Source of the DNA: Candidatus Defluviibacterium haderslevense
GTDB lineage: Bacteria > Bacteroidota > Bacteroidia > Chitinophagales > Saprospiraceae
Length of the DNA: 64,000 nucleotides
Reading direction: 5' to 3'
Assembly (NCBI GenBank): GCA_016712225.1
Contig: JADJRL010000003.1
Location: 5,035,501 to 5,099,500 of the forward strand
A program made the position numbers and the translations under genes. Position 1 is the first letter of the stretch. Each line of letters begins with the position of its first letter. This document shows positions 1 to 9,758 of this stretch, one piece after another. The notes beneath the pieces are model-generated. The model saw only the letters and a program-made list of their open reading frames with translations, did not search any database and was not told where the DNA came from.

Positions 1-108
1 ATATACAAGATAATCACTATACTCTGTGAAATGAGCATGAATTTTCCTTCGAGGCATAATTACAAACTTTATAAATGCAACAATATATCGCAATACAAGA
101 TTGAGAAA

Positions 109-142
109 TTTAATCTAATATATCATTATATTTTAGATTAAA
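109..142 (-). terminator. AT-rich hairpin downstream of the Mla/miniprotein genes
   Basis: TTTAATCTAA at 109-118 is the exact reverse complement of TTAGATTAAA at 133-142. A further three to four A-T pairs can form inside after one T-T mismatch. It lies 75 nt past the stop of the miniprotein gene and could end transcription of the minus-strand Mla cluster. The stem is almost free of G and C and has only a short T stretch after it, so the assignment is tentative. The remainder of 1-217 is AT-rich and shows no gene. Confidence 0.35.
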
Positions 143-217
143 GGAATTATAAAATTCATACCTACAATTCAGGATTTCTTCAATTAACATGACAGGAAAG
201 GTCAAATACAGATGAAT

Positions 218-337
218 CTAATTGCATTGTCCAAGGACAACCCTGATAATTATAAAAACTATAATTGTCCCAAAACAACCACCACCGAGTTTTGATGCTC
301 CATAACCGGAAATTAATCCTCTAAATAAATTATTCAT
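218..337 (-). CDS. glycine-rich single-span membrane miniprotein (39 aa)
   Basis: An ATG at 337 opens a 39-codon frame ending in TAG at 218. The product has a short basic N-terminus (MNNLFRGL), a glycine-rich stretch (GYGASKLGGGC, residues 11-21) and then one hydrophobic segment (about residues 22-35, FGTIIVFIIIRVVL). This looks like a genuine membrane miniprotein and not a chance frame: it has a clean ATG, a single coherent transmembrane segment and a GxGAxKLGGGC motif that I recall from unnamed short Bacteroidota proteins (memory, not checked). It starts 61 nt after the MlaD stop on the same strand and may be the last gene of that operon. Function unknown; a small subunit or modulator of an envelope complex is a guess. 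Confidence 0.6.
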   Translation of the reverse strand: MNNLFRGLISGYGASKLGGGCFGTIIVFIIIRVVLGQCN

Positions 338-398
338 ATTATATTATTATTTTATTTTTTTATGATATCCAAAAGTATAATGAATACTCTACATTAGA

Positions 399-1361
399 TT
401 ACTTCCCTTCCACCTTCGCCTTCTTCTTGAAAAATCCTCTAAATAAAAAATTGTGCTGTACAGCTTCAAGGTCTTCATCCAATTTCTTTGAGCCACTATT
501 CACATTAACTAAAATTTCTTTCAATTGCTTTCCTGAAGCTTCATCATTCATTATAACACCAAATGGGGACTTAAGATTTGTACTAACACGATTCAAATTT
601 GACATCAATACGGATCCGGTATCTGCCATTTGCTTTATCTTAAAAGCTGCATGTTCAATAATTCCATATACTATGGTATCATTTGCTAATTTATTACCTA
701 AAGTTCCGTGCCTATTTAATCCATCAGTAAATTTTTCTAATGAAATGGCAACTAAATTGGCCTTAGTAGAAACATTTTGAAGTATCCTTGTAGTATTAGA
801 TAAATTTGAATAAATGGCTTCATCATATATTAATTTACTTATGGTTCCTTCACCAGAAGCTAAATGGTGACTAATGGCTTTAAAATCTGTTGTTATAGCG
901 ATCAAATTTTTATTGTTTTCTTGCAACATATTGATCATATCTTCTGATGAGAATGTTTTTTCAACTTCTAAAGTATCCCCAGCTATTACTAAATTTGAAT
1001 AATCCGAACCTCCATAAATAATTATAATCTTATTTCCAATTAAACCATCTGTACCTATTTTAACTTTAGAGTCCTTATGAATATACTGCATTACATTTGT
1101 TTCAATTTTAATAGTGACCTCCACTTTGGATTTATCAAAGAATTTAAGTTGACTTACTGTACCAACTTTTACACCAGAAAACCAAACATTATTACCAGTT
1201 TGCAAACCATTTACATCTTCAAAAAGTGAAACCAATTTTACTTTCTTCTTAAAAGTATCATGCAAATTTCCAACCATCAATATTCCAACTACCAAAAAAG
1301 ATAATCCTACAATAACAAAAAGTCCAACGAGTATTGCATGTTTGTTTTTTAAATCATCCAT
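399..1361 (-). CDS. mlaD: MlaD family protein (MCE domain), copy 1
   Basis: Substrate-binding component of an MCE-type ABC lipid transporter, anchored in the inner membrane and facing the periplasm. Residues 9-31 form one transmembrane helix and about 38-118 the MCE domain (LFEDVNGLQTGNNVWFSGVKVG). A long helical region follows, and the protein ends in the basic tail EAVQHNFLFRGFFKKK. The same tail ends the second MlaD in this window (EAVKHNFLLKGYFNKKKK). The ATG at 1361 lies 3 nt after the stop of the upstream mlaF, so mlaE-mlaF-mlaD form one operon. At 320 residues it is longer than proteobacterial MlaD (about 180), as is usual for Bacteroidota. No separate periplasmic MlaC or MlaB gene is seen nearby. 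Family assignment is secure; the transported lipid and its direction are not known. Confidence 0.9.
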   Translation of the reverse strand: MDDLKNKHAILVGLFVIVGLSFLVVGILMVGNLHDTFKKKVKLVSLFEDVNGLQTGNNVWFSGVKVGTVSQLKFFDKSKVEVTIKIETNVMQYIHKDSKVKIGTDGLIGNKIIIIYGGSDYSNLVIAGDTLEVEKTFSSEDMINMLQENNKNLIAITTDFKAISHHLASGEGTISKLIYDEAIYSNLSNTTRILQNVSTKANLVAISLEKFTDGLNRHGTLGNKLANDTIVYGIIEHAAFKIKQMADTGSVLMSNLNRVSTNLKSPFGVIMNDEASGKQLKEILVNVNSGSKKLDEDLEAVQHNFLFRGFFKKKAKVEGK

Positions 1362-1364
1362 ATG

Positions 1365-2144
1365 CTATTGTATAAAATTATAGTTATAAAAACTTATTAT
1401 TTGGTCATCTTTTGAATTGAATACATCCTCAAAACTACCTACCTTAAGAAATTGGCCGTCCACAAGCATGGCAATCCGATTGCAAGTTGTTTTTGCGCAA
1501 GTTAAGTCATGAGTAATAATAACAGAACTCGTGTTGTATTTTGACTGTACTTCTAAAATCAATTCATTAATCTCTGCACTGGTGACTGGGTCCAAACCAG
1601 ATGTAGGTTCATCATAAAGCATGATTTCAGGTTTTAGAATTAGTGTTCGTGCAATTCCAATTCTTTTTCTTTGTCCCCCCGATAAGTCTGCTGGCATTTG
1701 ATGCATTTTATCTAATAAGTTAACAGCAGTTAAAACTTCTTCTATGGCATCATCCACATCCTTTTTTGTAAGATCAAGTACATTCATCGTTAATGGGAAT
1801 GCGAGATTTTGATATACACTCATGCTATCATATAGTGCACTACTTTGAAAAGAAAAGCCCATTTTAAGTCGAATTTCATCCAATTTCCTCCCAGATAATT
1901 GGTCTACTTCCAGACCTAATACCTGAACCTGACCAGCCTTTGGCTTAAGCAAGCCAATCATTAATTTAATTAAAACAGATTTACCTGAACCTGATTTGCC
2001 TAGTACACCAACATTTTCACCTTTATAAACTTCCAAATCGATACCTTTAAGAACATCTAAAGCTCCAAATGACATTTGCAATCCTTTAATATGAATAACT
2101 GATTCCATTTTATGATTTGAAGAAATATTAATAGGTTTGTTCAT
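1365..2144 (-). CDS. mlaF: MlaF-like ABC transporter ATPase, copy 1
   Basis: Cytoplasmic ATPase that powers the MlaE/MlaD lipid transporter. From the chosen start, Walker A (GKSGSGKS) is at about 49-56, the signature LSGGQ at 154-158, Walker B (IMLYDE) at 174-179 and the switch histidine (ITHD) at about 212. The C-terminal segment is short, as in MlaF. I choose the ATG at 2144, which falls 4 nt after the stop of mlaE and gives 259 residues. The longest open frame would begin at 2189 and overlap mlaE by 41 nt, with residues that look like out-of-frame mlaE sequence. A further ATG at 2108 is possible. The downstream gene is mlaD, 3 nt away. Confidence 0.92.
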   Translation of the reverse strand: MNKPINISSNHKMESVIHIKGLQMSFGALDVLKGIDLEVYKGENVGVLGKSGSGKSVLIKLMIGLLKPKAGQVQVLGLEVDQLSGRKLDEIRLKMGFSFQSSALYDSMSVYQNLAFPLTMNVLDLTKKDVDDAIEEVLTAVNLLDKMHQMPADLSGGQRKRIGIARTLILKPEIMLYDEPTSGLDPVTSAEINELILEVQSKYNTSSVIITHDLTCAKTTCNRIAMLVDGQFLKVGSFEDVFNSKDDQIISFYNYNFIQ

Positions 2145-2148
2145 ACTT

Positions 2149-2943
2149 TTAAAAATGTCTAATCCAATTAGATATTTGCACAATGACAAGCTCTTCGATA
2201 AAAATAAGAAACATAGAAAGTACTACAGCTTGATTAGCTGCTATTCCAACTCCACGAGTTCCTTGTGTTGCATGATATCCTTTATAACATCCTACCATTC
2301 CAATAGTAAATCCATAAAAAATTGATTTAACGACTGATGAAAATATATCAAGAAAAGAAATGGTAGAAAAAGCATTCTTATAAAAAATAAGGATACTCGT
2401 GGATTCTTCAGAATGAACATTAAAATAAGATCCAAAAAGACCAACAAAGGTACAATACATAGCCAAAATAGGTATAGTAATGGAAGTAGCCACAACACGG
2501 GTGACAACTAAATATTTGAATGGGTTAATTGCAGAAACTTCCATGGCATCAATTTGCTCTGTAACACGCATAGATCCAAGTTCAGCACCAATACTAGAAC
2601 CAACCTTTCCTGCACAAATAATAGCAGTTACTAAAGGACCTAAAGCCCTAACTATAGCAATACCCATTAAAGATGGCAACCAAGATGAGGCACCAAAATC
2701 TTCCAATGATGGCCTGGATTGTTTAGTAAATACAACACCAACAATAAAACCAGTAAGCGTAATGAGTGAAAGTGACTTTATACCGATTTCATAACATTGA
2801 TGAATCACTTCCCGAAAATGAAAAGGTCTCGAAAATAACACACGAAAAAATTTCAATACAAAATGATTAGCTTTATAAACACCTATAAAATATTGACTAA
2901 AACTAGAATTAAATATCCATTTCTTAAAATATAGAATATTCAT
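2149..2943 (-). CDS. mlaE: MlaE family ABC transporter permease, copy 1
   Basis: Inner-membrane permease of the MCE lipid transporter (264 aa). About five hydrophobic helices follow an N-terminal amphipathic region. The family hallmark ELGSMRVTEQIDAMEV sits at residues 121-136, preceded by the AGKVGSSIGA loop. It is the first gene of the tight mlaE-F-D cluster. The upstream DUF748 gene ends 56 nt before the ATG, so the two may be cotranscribed; both families act on envelope lipids. A paralogue with the same hallmark lies at 23603-24454. Compared with that copy, the N-terminus is about 20 residues shorter. Confidence 0.92.
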   Translation of the reverse strand: MNILYFKKWIFNSSFSQYFIGVYKANHFVLKFFRVLFSRPFHFREVIHQCYEIGIKSLSLITLTGFIVGVVFTKQSRPSLEDFGASSWLPSLMGIAIVRALGPLVTAIICAGKVGSSIGAELGSMRVTEQIDAMEVSAINPFKYLVVTRVVATSITIPILAMYCTFVGLFGSYFNVHSEESTSILIFYKNAFSTISFLDIFSSVVKSIFYGFTIGMVGCYKGYHATQGTRGVGIAANQAVVLSMFLIFIEELVIVQISNWIRHF

Positions 2944-2999
2944 ATGTGTTTATTATAGTCGAAGTAAAAATTAAAGACGTTGTTATCATTTTTGGATTG

Positions 3000-5336
3000 C
3001 TATAAAGAAATGGTATTTTTTTTCCTTTTTAAGTAAAACTTTTTTCTGGTTGAACCATTATTCAAATCATTCATTCTATCATATGCTTTTAATAAAGATT
3101 TTGGCAATTCTCCTCGGTATTCAATTTTATAATATGAATATCCAATAGGTGATATTATATGATGACCTTCAGTAAAGTGAATTCTCCTACTCGATTCCAA
3201 GCCTTTGAATAAAGATAAAAATTCGATTTCTCGAGCCTTATTCAGTTTAATAAATCTATCTTCAATTAATTGATCCTCTACAACAAGATTGCATTTATCT
3301 TGAATGGTAAAAAGTTTTCTTCCATTCACTTTTCTATCTAAATATTTTAAAAATCCAAGGTTTCTAATTGATAATTTATTTACACAAAGTGAATCTTCTA
3401 ACGTAAAAATTGGCTTATTTATATTATTATCATTTAAATAAAATTTTTTCTTAGCTTCAAAAAAAAGCAAATACTCCATTTCCTTAATTTTATAATTTTG
3501 AGGAGTTACTGTAATGGTAGCATTGGGATTATCCATTAGGAAATCATTAATCTTTCCTAGAAATTTGAATTGATTATCATTAACTTTACAGTCGTTCATC
3601 TCCCATTTTAGCATCAAAGATTTTTCGATTTCTTTTTCAACAGTACGCACCTCTGTTCTATATGGAATAGTAACAGGTTTAATAAATATATTTTTGATCA
3701 CATCTAAGACGACATCACGCCAATGAAAAGTAGGATTTAACAAATTTCCAGTAATTGGAACTTCAAAATCAATTACATTACCTCGCTCTCTAACAAAAGC
3801 CATAATCAAACGTAAAGGCAACCACTTGGTATTTCTATTTCTTAATCTTTTTGATACACGAGGATCAATGACCAATAAATGATTCTTGCTATTAATAAAT
3901 CCATTTCTAACATTCCATTTACCTTCTATCTCAATAATTCCTCTATCTAATGGAAATGAAGTATATGAAATCAGATATGGGTTAAAAATAGGGATAGGAA
4001 CATTTTGAATATGATAATTTAAATCAAAATCACTGCTATCTTTAGGATTAATACTCAAATTAACTATCGCTGTACCATAAGGCTTAATTTTGGAAGATAA
4101 ATTCATTTTTACCCTTAGATGACTCTTATCTACAGAATCAGCAGAAATAAAAAGAGGCTTTAAGTCCATTGAAAATTTCTCAGCTAAAGCATAATCATTA
4201 AATTTCAAATCACCATCATTTATAGCTAATCTATTTATTCTATAATTACTTTGAAAAAAATTCTTTGAAATAACCTTAATATAATTTGCAATTTCAATAA
4301 CTAGATTAAAATCTGCATTTACATCATTAGCAGCAGTAAGATTAGATCCGTCCTTTCCAAAGACCGTTTGAATATTATCCAGATAATCATATCTTTCGTA
4401 TTTAAAAAAAGGACTTATCAATAAAACTGTATCGTAAAAATAAATTCGATTTTTTGGACTTAATTCAATAATGTCTATGGATAATTTTTTAAATGAAGCA
4501 TAGTCATCATGAATATTTTTTCCAAAGTGAAAATCATTAATAGCAACATTTCCTTTAATGGTAACATCTTCCTTAGCATTCAAATTTCCAAATGATATAA
4601 TATGAGCATCCAAATTAGCTCTAAAGGCCCCATAATTTGCTAAACTTTTAAGGTATTGCTGGATAATATCTAGATCCAATTGTTGCACCAAAAGATCGTA
4701 ATGGTACTTCAGACTTTTTGTATTAAAAGTAAAATTTCCCTGTACATTTCCAGTTCCAATACCCGGTAGTAAAGAAAACTTTGCAGAGACACTATCAACA
4801 TCTGACCAAAATCCAGAACTCTCTATATTAACATTTTTAATAAAATAATTTATAGGGATAATGCTCTCAATAAAATAAAATTCACCATCAATTACCTTTA
4901 TATTTGAGATGGTCAATCGAATAGGTGTTTTTGAAATATTAGATTTGACATCAGTTACAAATTTTTCTAATAAATCATCAATATTAATATGAGTACCGTT
5001 CTTTACGATAATGCCGTAAGGATGATCAAGCGTCAACTGATCAATTTCAAATGATTGCCTAAATATTTTGCTTAATGCTATTTGTGCACTCAAGCCCTTT
5101 ACAGAAATAAAGGTAGTATCGGTACATTCCTCCAAAACAAAAAGGTCTTTCAAATAAATATAACCGGTAAAAGGATTTACATAAGCCCATGATAAAGATA
5201 TTTGTCGACCTGTAAACTTGAAATCATACTTCTCAATTAAATATTTTGTCAATGGAGATATAAACAAAATGATAAATATCATTAGTACTATGACAGTACT
5301 AACAAAAATAATTAAGAACCTTTTTAATTTAAGCAT
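3000..5336 (-). CDS. DUF748 (AsmA-like) envelope protein
   Basis: A 778-residue protein with one N-terminal transmembrane helix (about residues 5-28) followed by a long periplasmic, beta-rich region. The order of motifs fits the DUF748 branch of the AsmA-like proteins: an early segment on conserved tyrosine/aspartate strands, then a late stretch RGNVIDFEVPITGNLLNPTF at roughly 520-545, and a basic C-terminus. AsmA-like proteins are thought to form lipid-conducting grooves between the two membranes. Placement directly upstream of mlaE-F-D fits a lipid-trafficking role, but this is inference. The ATG at 5336 is preferred; the longest open frame starts four codons earlier at a TTG. The stop lies 56 nt from mlaE. 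Confidence 0.75.
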   Translation of the reverse strand: MLKLKRFLIIFVSTVIVLMIFIILFISPLTKYLIEKYDFKFTGRQISLSWAYVNPFTGYIYLKDLFVLEECTDTTFISVKGLSAQIALSKIFRQSFEIDQLTLDHPYGIIVKNGTHINIDDLLEKFVTDVKSNISKTPIRLTISNIKVIDGEFYFIESIIPINYFIKNVNIESSGFWSDVDSVSAKFSLLPGIGTGNVQGNFTFNTKSLKYHYDLLVQQLDLDIIQQYLKSLANYGAFRANLDAHIISFGNLNAKEDVTIKGNVAINDFHFGKNIHDDYASFKKLSIDIIELSPKNRIYFYDTVLLISPFFKYERYDYLDNIQTVFGKDGSNLTAANDVNADFNLVIEIANYIKVISKNFFQSNYRINRLAINDGDLKFNDYALAEKFSMDLKPLFISADSVDKSHLRVKMNLSSKIKPYGTAIVNLSINPKDSSDFDLNYHIQNVPIPIFNPYLISYTSFPLDRGIIEIEGKWNVRNGFINSKNHLLVIDPRVSKRLRNRNTKWLPLRLIMAFVRERGNVIDFEVPITGNLLNPTFHWRDVVLDVIKNIFIKPVTIPYRTEVRTVEKEIEKSLMLKWEMNDCKVNDNQFKFLGKINDFLMDNPNATITVTPQNYKIKEMEYLLFFEAKKKFYLNDNNINKPIFTLEDSLCVNKLSIRNLGFLKYLDRKVNGRKLFTIQDKCNLVVEDQLIEDRFIKLNKAREIEFLSLFKGLESSRRIHFTEGHHIISPIGYSYYKIEYRGELPKSLLKAYDRMNDLNNGSTRKKFYLKRKKNTISL

Positions 5337-5635
5337 AAAGCTGCTCAAAGGTGTTAAAATTAATTTTATTAGATGTTACATGATTTAATAAAATTGTTAG
5401 ATGATTCCCACTTATAGAAATAAAGACTTGAATATAAAAATAATAAACAATTCCGAAAAAATAAAAAATTAAAACATGGGAAATCAATTCAATATCTCAA
5501 TATTTGGGTAGAATTAAAAATGATATTTAATTCAATATCCTTCATGTCACATATAACTAATCACTATAATGCTTTGATGGTATTCATAAAAGCTTCTGAT
5601 TTAATTCATTCCAAAATGGAAATTTACAAATAAAT
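5337..5635. other. intergenic region without a recognised gene
   Basis: About 300 nt between the DUF748 gene and the Na/Pi symporter gene. It is AT-rich, with no credible open frame and no clear TAnnTTTG promoter on the minus strand. A weak five-pair hairpin (TTCCA/TGGAA) lies near 5610-5622, just past the end of the symporter gene, but without a T-tract. Confidence 0.4.
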
Positions 5636-7318
5636 TTAGGTTAAATATATTGGAATTTCATTAAAAGCTTCAGCATCCTTATCATTCAATAGAAAATCCT
5701 TCAATGCCATAAGTATAGCTTTATTGGAAGTATAAAGCTCCCTATTAAAATTATTAGCAATGGTCATATCCATATCTTCAATATGAGCCAAATGCGCATC
5801 TCTATAAAATCCTTGTAACGCCTCTCTGTAATTATTTTGAATCTGATTATAAATGGCATGAAATGTATCCATATTGACTACTGCCCCATGATCTAATGTA
5901 CTCTTTAGTTGTTTATACAATAATTCAGTTTCGGTTTTATGCTTTATAAAAAATGAATACTTTATATCTTTAGAAGACTGCTTTAAATTTAATAAATTAA
6001 GATCAATATCATGGATACTTTTAACAGAATACATTGCACTTCGTACGGAAGAAATCAATTGATTGAGTTTAGAAATGTTTTTTTCGTCCAACTTACTTCG
6101 CAATTTCAAATAAAAGGATAACAATTCACCATTTAATTGCTTAATAAATAAATATTTTTCGTCTGATGTTTTTGCGTAAAATCTTCTTTTTTCATTGATT
6201 TGATCAAATTCAGGATAATCAACTAGTGCATTGAATTTAAGCTCAAATTGCTCTACATTAAAAATCATAGAATTGTATATAAAATATGCTGTCTCTCTTC
6301 GAAATAAATCCATTGCACTCTCTGGTTCAGATGGATTCGCATGATTGATATATGCTGCTGCTGTAAGATCCGTAGTACGAAACAAGCGCTCGAGAAACTT
6401 AGCATATGGATCTAAAAAAGGAAGAAAAATAATAATACCTGCCAAATTTACAAAACTTGAAAAAGTAACCAGGCCTATAAGTGGATTGGCAATACTAAAA
6501 ATATCAGTAATAACAAATAAAATTGGTTTTATAAAAATAAAAGCAAATATGGTAAGGAAAATATTGAATAACAGATTTCCAAGCGCAACTCTTTTTTTAG
6601 ATGCATTACCGCCGATTGAACTCAATAATATTTTGATGGTAGTTCCCGTTTCAGAGCCTAAGACTAAGGCCGCTGCTGGTAAAAAACCTATTGCCCCAGC
6701 ATTCAAGGCACTTAAAGTTAAAGCCATGGTTACTGAACTTGATTGCACAAGCATTGTAATAATAAACCCAATAATCAGAAAAACAATAAGTGGCATTTGA
6801 GCGTAAACTGAAAAATCGAACATGCTTACTTGACTTTCCATAGAAGTTTTCATATATGAAAGGCCAATGAAAAGCAATCCAAAACCGAGTAAAAAGTAAG
6901 CTATATATTTAAATAATTCCCGACTACCAAAAATAACCAACATTAATCCACCTATACAAATGGAAGGATATGCAGCCACCTCTATATTCACTTTAAATCC
7001 AAGTGTTGCAACCAACCAACTATCTAATGTAGTACCCAAATTGGCACCAAGAATTATTGCCATCGCATTCTTCATAGTGAATACACCTGCACCAACAAAT
7101 GCAAGCACCATCAATGAAACCATTGAACTACTTTGAAGAATGCCTGTCACAATTGCCCCACCGCTGACAGCTCCAATTCGATTTTTTGTTATTTTTTGTA
7201 AAAATATTTTGAAATTTCTACCAGAGAGCTTTTTTAATGATTCTTCAATAAGATACATAGCAAAAAGAAATAATCCTATCCCCGCAGAAAGCTTAAAAAT
7301 ACTAGCTACTATTTCCAT
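5636..7318 (-). CDS. Na+/phosphate cotransporter family protein (NptA/PNaS) with PhoU-like tail
   Basis: Sodium-dependent phosphate symporter of the inner membrane (560 aa). Two inverted halves each contain the family's QSSS motif, at residues 62-65 and 192-195, each followed by a glycine/alanine-rich helix (ILGANLGTT; VLGSETGTT). From about residue 340 the protein becomes soluble and helical and resembles PhoU domains, the standard architecture of the bacterial NptA-like family. It starts 44 nt after the AI-2E permease stop on the same strand and is probably cotranscribed with it. A polyphosphate kinase of the PPK2 type lies 1.4 kb upstream. Phosphate is the expected substrate; this cannot be read from sequence alone. 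Confidence 0.88.
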   Translation of the reverse strand: MEIVASIFKLSAGIGLFLFAMYLIEESLKKLSGRNFKIFLQKITKNRIGAVSGGAIVTGILQSSSMVSLMVLAFVGAGVFTMKNAMAIILGANLGTTLDSWLVATLGFKVNIEVAAYPSICIGGLMLVIFGSRELFKYIAYFLLGFGLLFIGLSYMKTSMESQVSMFDFSVYAQMPLIVFLIIGFIITMLVQSSSVTMALTLSALNAGAIGFLPAAALVLGSETGTTIKILLSSIGGNASKKRVALGNLLFNIFLTIFAFIFIKPILFVITDIFSIANPLIGLVTFSSFVNLAGIIIFLPFLDPYAKFLERLFRTTDLTAAAYINHANPSEPESAMDLFRRETAYFIYNSMIFNVEQFELKFNALVDYPEFDQINEKRRFYAKTSDEKYLFIKQLNGELLSFYLKLRSKLDEKNISKLNQLISSVRSAMYSVKSIHDIDLNLLNLKQSSKDIKYSFFIKHKTETELLYKQLKSTLDHGAVVNMDTFHAIYNQIQNNYREALQGFYRDAHLAHIEDMDMTIANNFNRELYTSNKAILMALKDFLLNDKDAEAFNEIPIYLT

Positions 7319-7362
7319 TAAATGAAAGAATTAAATTGAATTGTCGACAAATAATTTTATGA

Positions 7363-8445
7363 TCATTTAGATTTAAACAAATTTACAATTTTTTTTGAAG
7401 GTTTTAAATCCAAATGTACAGTTTCAATTTCTCCGATAAGAAATCCGTATGGTTTGAGGGTATCAACATGATCACATACAATTTTAAACATTGCTATCAA
7501 CGGAATGGCGAGAAATATTCCTGCAATTCCCCATATTAATTCGCCAACCACAAGTGCAATAATGGTAAATAATGGATTGATCTTAACTTGTGATCCTACA
7601 ATTAATGGCTCTAATACCCAGCCTTGAATAAATTGAACGATACCATAAGTAATAATTATACCTAGAATTATTGGTAAGCTTGCACCCTGTACTGCTGACA
7701 CTAAAACTGTAATCGTTGTGCCAGTAATATTTCCTATGAATGGAACAATTTCCAGCAAACCACAAAGTATTGCAAAAAAGAAAGCATTTTTAACCCCAAG
7801 TATACTAAAACCAATGCTATACATAATCCATAAACAAACTATCATTTTTGAAAGTCCAAATAAATACTGCTGCGAGACATTAGCAACTCTATAGATAACT
7901 TTTTCAACCTCATCACGATGTGAAGGCTGAGCCAACATCAATAAAAACTTTTTAACGTGAGCCCTATAATACAATAACCCAAAAATATAAACTAAAGTTA
8001 GAAAAAAATTAATAAAACCAGATGCCATAGATCCTGCCATTATGGGAATAATGTCCCCTGCATTAGCTTGTTGCGTTTCCAATAATTGAGATTGTTTTTC
8101 TAGGGTAATACCAAAATGGTTAAAAATATAATCTTGGATATTAGCACTCGTTTCCAAAGCTCTTTGTTTAATTAACACAAAATCTGATGCCAAAGCTGAA
8201 ACTTGCCATCCTACTAAAAAAAATAAACCACCTATAAACAATAAAATAACTAATAGACAAATACTGGTAGCAAATCCACGATACAGTTTTTTTGACTCCA
8301 TCCATTTACAAAAAGGCAAGAACAACGTGGCCACAACTCCAGCAATAAATAATGGAATTAAAAACGCTTTAGAAATATACAGCCCTCCAATCAAAAGAAA
8401 TAATACGAGTAATTTTTTAATTAATGCGAGTGCAGATGTTGTCAT
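7363..8445 (-). CDS. AI-2E family transporter, copy 1
   Basis: Polytopic inner-membrane protein (360 aa) of the AI-2E/UPF0118 family. It has an N-terminal pair of helices, a central soluble helical stretch (about residues 75-135), then further helices with the family loop LEIVPFIGNITG and a C-terminal helix ending in GIFLAIPLIAMFKIV. Members have been linked to autoinducer-2 export or to Na+(Li+)/H+ antiport; neither can be assigned here. It precedes the Na/Pi symporter gene by 44 nt. A second family member lies at 24586-25686. The ATG at 8445 follows a long AT-rich gap, so this is probably the first gene of its operon. Confidence 0.88.
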   Translation of the reverse strand: MTTSALALIKKLLVLFLLIGGLYISKAFLIPLFIAGVVATLFLPFCKWMESKKLYRGFATSICLLVILLFIGGLFFLVGWQVSALASDFVLIKQRALETSANIQDYIFNHFGITLEKQSQLLETQQANAGDIIPIMAGSMASGFINFFLTLVYIFGLLYYRAHVKKFLLMLAQPSHRDEVEKVIYRVANVSQQYLFGLSKMIVCLWIMYSIGFSILGVKNAFFFAILCGLLEIVPFIGNITGTTITVLVSAVQGASLPIILGIIITYGIVQFIQGWVLEPLIVGSQVKINPLFTIIALVVGELIWGIAGIFLAIPLIAMFKIVCDHVDTLKPYGFLIGEIETVHLDLKPSKKIVNLFKSK

Positions 8446-8796
8446 AATGTATAGAAATTTTAAATCAATAGCAAATAAAGATTATGATGTTCGCTCAAAC
8501 AGTGTTGAATGAAACAGCATCCATTGAATAAACATGTAAATATATCAAATTAAATTTTTTAATTAACGCCAATTTATGAATATTATTCAAAAAAATTATA
8601 TTACAATAGAGGAATAAAATTTTATATATATATTCTATTTAAACATATATAATATTGTATTATAATATATTATATTAGATTTTTTTAAAAAACTACAAAT
8701 CAATTATTAAGAATCACTTAAGAAAACGAAGTCCAGCCACAAAAGAAACAAAACTCAATATTAAAAACATCAACAACACAAATACAAATCTCTTAA
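8446..8796. other. AT-rich intergenic region
   Basis: A 351-nt gap between the AI-2E permease gene and the PPK2 gene. It contains long A/T runs around 8540-8700 that could form several weak hairpins. The only coding-like piece is a short hydrophobic frame just past the PPK2 stop (8714-8803), which has no convincing start and is not called. No consensus promoter is visible. Confidence 0.4.
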
Positions 8797-9681
8797 TTAG
8801 CTCTTAATCTCCTTATGTAAAACCATTGAAAACCGCTCTAAAGAGAATTTCTCCTCTGCCACAATGGGTGGAAATAATGGGTTCATTGCTTTTAATTTCT
8901 CTGCAATAATTTGACTTATCAACAGATGGCAATTCAATTTATTGTCAGCTGGTACTATATACCAAGGGGCATACTTTGTACTCGTATATTTGAATGCATT
9001 CGAATATGCCTCTTGATATCGATTCCAAAATTTTCTTTCATTGATATCTTGAGATGAAAATTTCCAATGCTTTTCTTTATGCTCTATTCTATCAATGAAT
9101 CTTCTAGCTTGTTCATTTTTCGAAATGTGAAGAAATATTTTTAAAACCTGGGTACCATTTTCTATTATGGTATTTTCAAAATAATTAATTTGTTTATATC
9201 GCTTTAACCAAAAATCATGATTAATTTCAGTTACTGATTTAATGCCCGGTAATCGTTCCGCTAGGACAATTTCAGGATGGACTTTAGAAATTAAAACATT
9301 CTCATAATGGGAACGATTAAAAATAGTTATCTGTCCATATTCAGGTAATTTTTGAGAATGACGCCACAAATAATCATGCTCCAATTCTATAATAGATGGA
9401 TGTTTAAAGCTAAACACTTGTACACCTTGCGGATTAACACCTCTCATAATATGCTTGATACAGCTGTCCTTTCCTGAACCATCCATACCTTGTAAAATGA
9501 TTAATAAAGATTGACTGTTCTCTGCATATATTCTATTTTGGAGCTTAGAAATCTTTTTGATTTCCTTATTTAATCGATCTTTTAAAATCTGCTTATTAAA
9601 CTTTTTTATCAATACATTTGTAGCAATTTTAGAAAGATTAATTTCCAAATTTTGATCTATTTTACACGCTAACCATTTCAT
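8797..9681 (-). CDS. ppk2: polyphosphate kinase 2 (PPK2) family protein
   Basis: Cytoplasmic P-loop kinase that moves phosphate between polyphosphate and nucleotides (294 aa). Walker A GMDGSGKDS is at residues 65-73. The Walker B-like segment ITIFNRSHYENVL with its conserved arginine is at 118-130, and the lid region is rich in arginine and lysine (RFIDRIEHKEKHWKF, about 191-205). The length fits single-domain PPK2 enzymes. Whether it acts on AMP, ADP or both cannot be decided from the residues I can align by eye. Its neighbours include a Na/Pi symporter and a Dps protein, consistent with phosphate and stress physiology. It stands alone on the minus strand with gaps on both sides. Confidence 0.88.
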   Translation of the reverse strand: MKWLACKIDQNLEINLSKIATNVLIKKFNKQILKDRLNKEIKKISKLQNRIYAENSQSLLIILQGMDGSGKDSCIKHIMRGVNPQGVQVFSFKHPSIIELEHDYLWRHSQKLPEYGQITIFNRSHYENVLISKVHPEIVLAERLPGIKSVTEINHDFWLKRYKQINYFENTIIENGTQVLKIFLHISKNEQARRFIDRIEHKEKHWKFSSQDINERKFWNRYQEAYSNAFKYTSTKYAPWYIVPADNKLNCHLLISQIIAEKLKAMNPLFPPIVAEEKFSLERFSMVLHKEIKS

Positions 9682-9758
9682 AATAAATATGATAATCTAA
9701 GTTTTGTATTTCTTCAATAGTTTGGATTACTCTTATTAAAATAAATATAAAAAATTCA

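Noticed and set aside
8714..8803. Short hydrophobic frame after the PPK2 gene (ending FVSFVAGLRFLK)
   Set aside because: It looks like a membrane peptide, but a stop lies just upstream, no ATG, GTG or TTG gives a full segment with a plausible start, and AT-rich DNA often encodes such runs.
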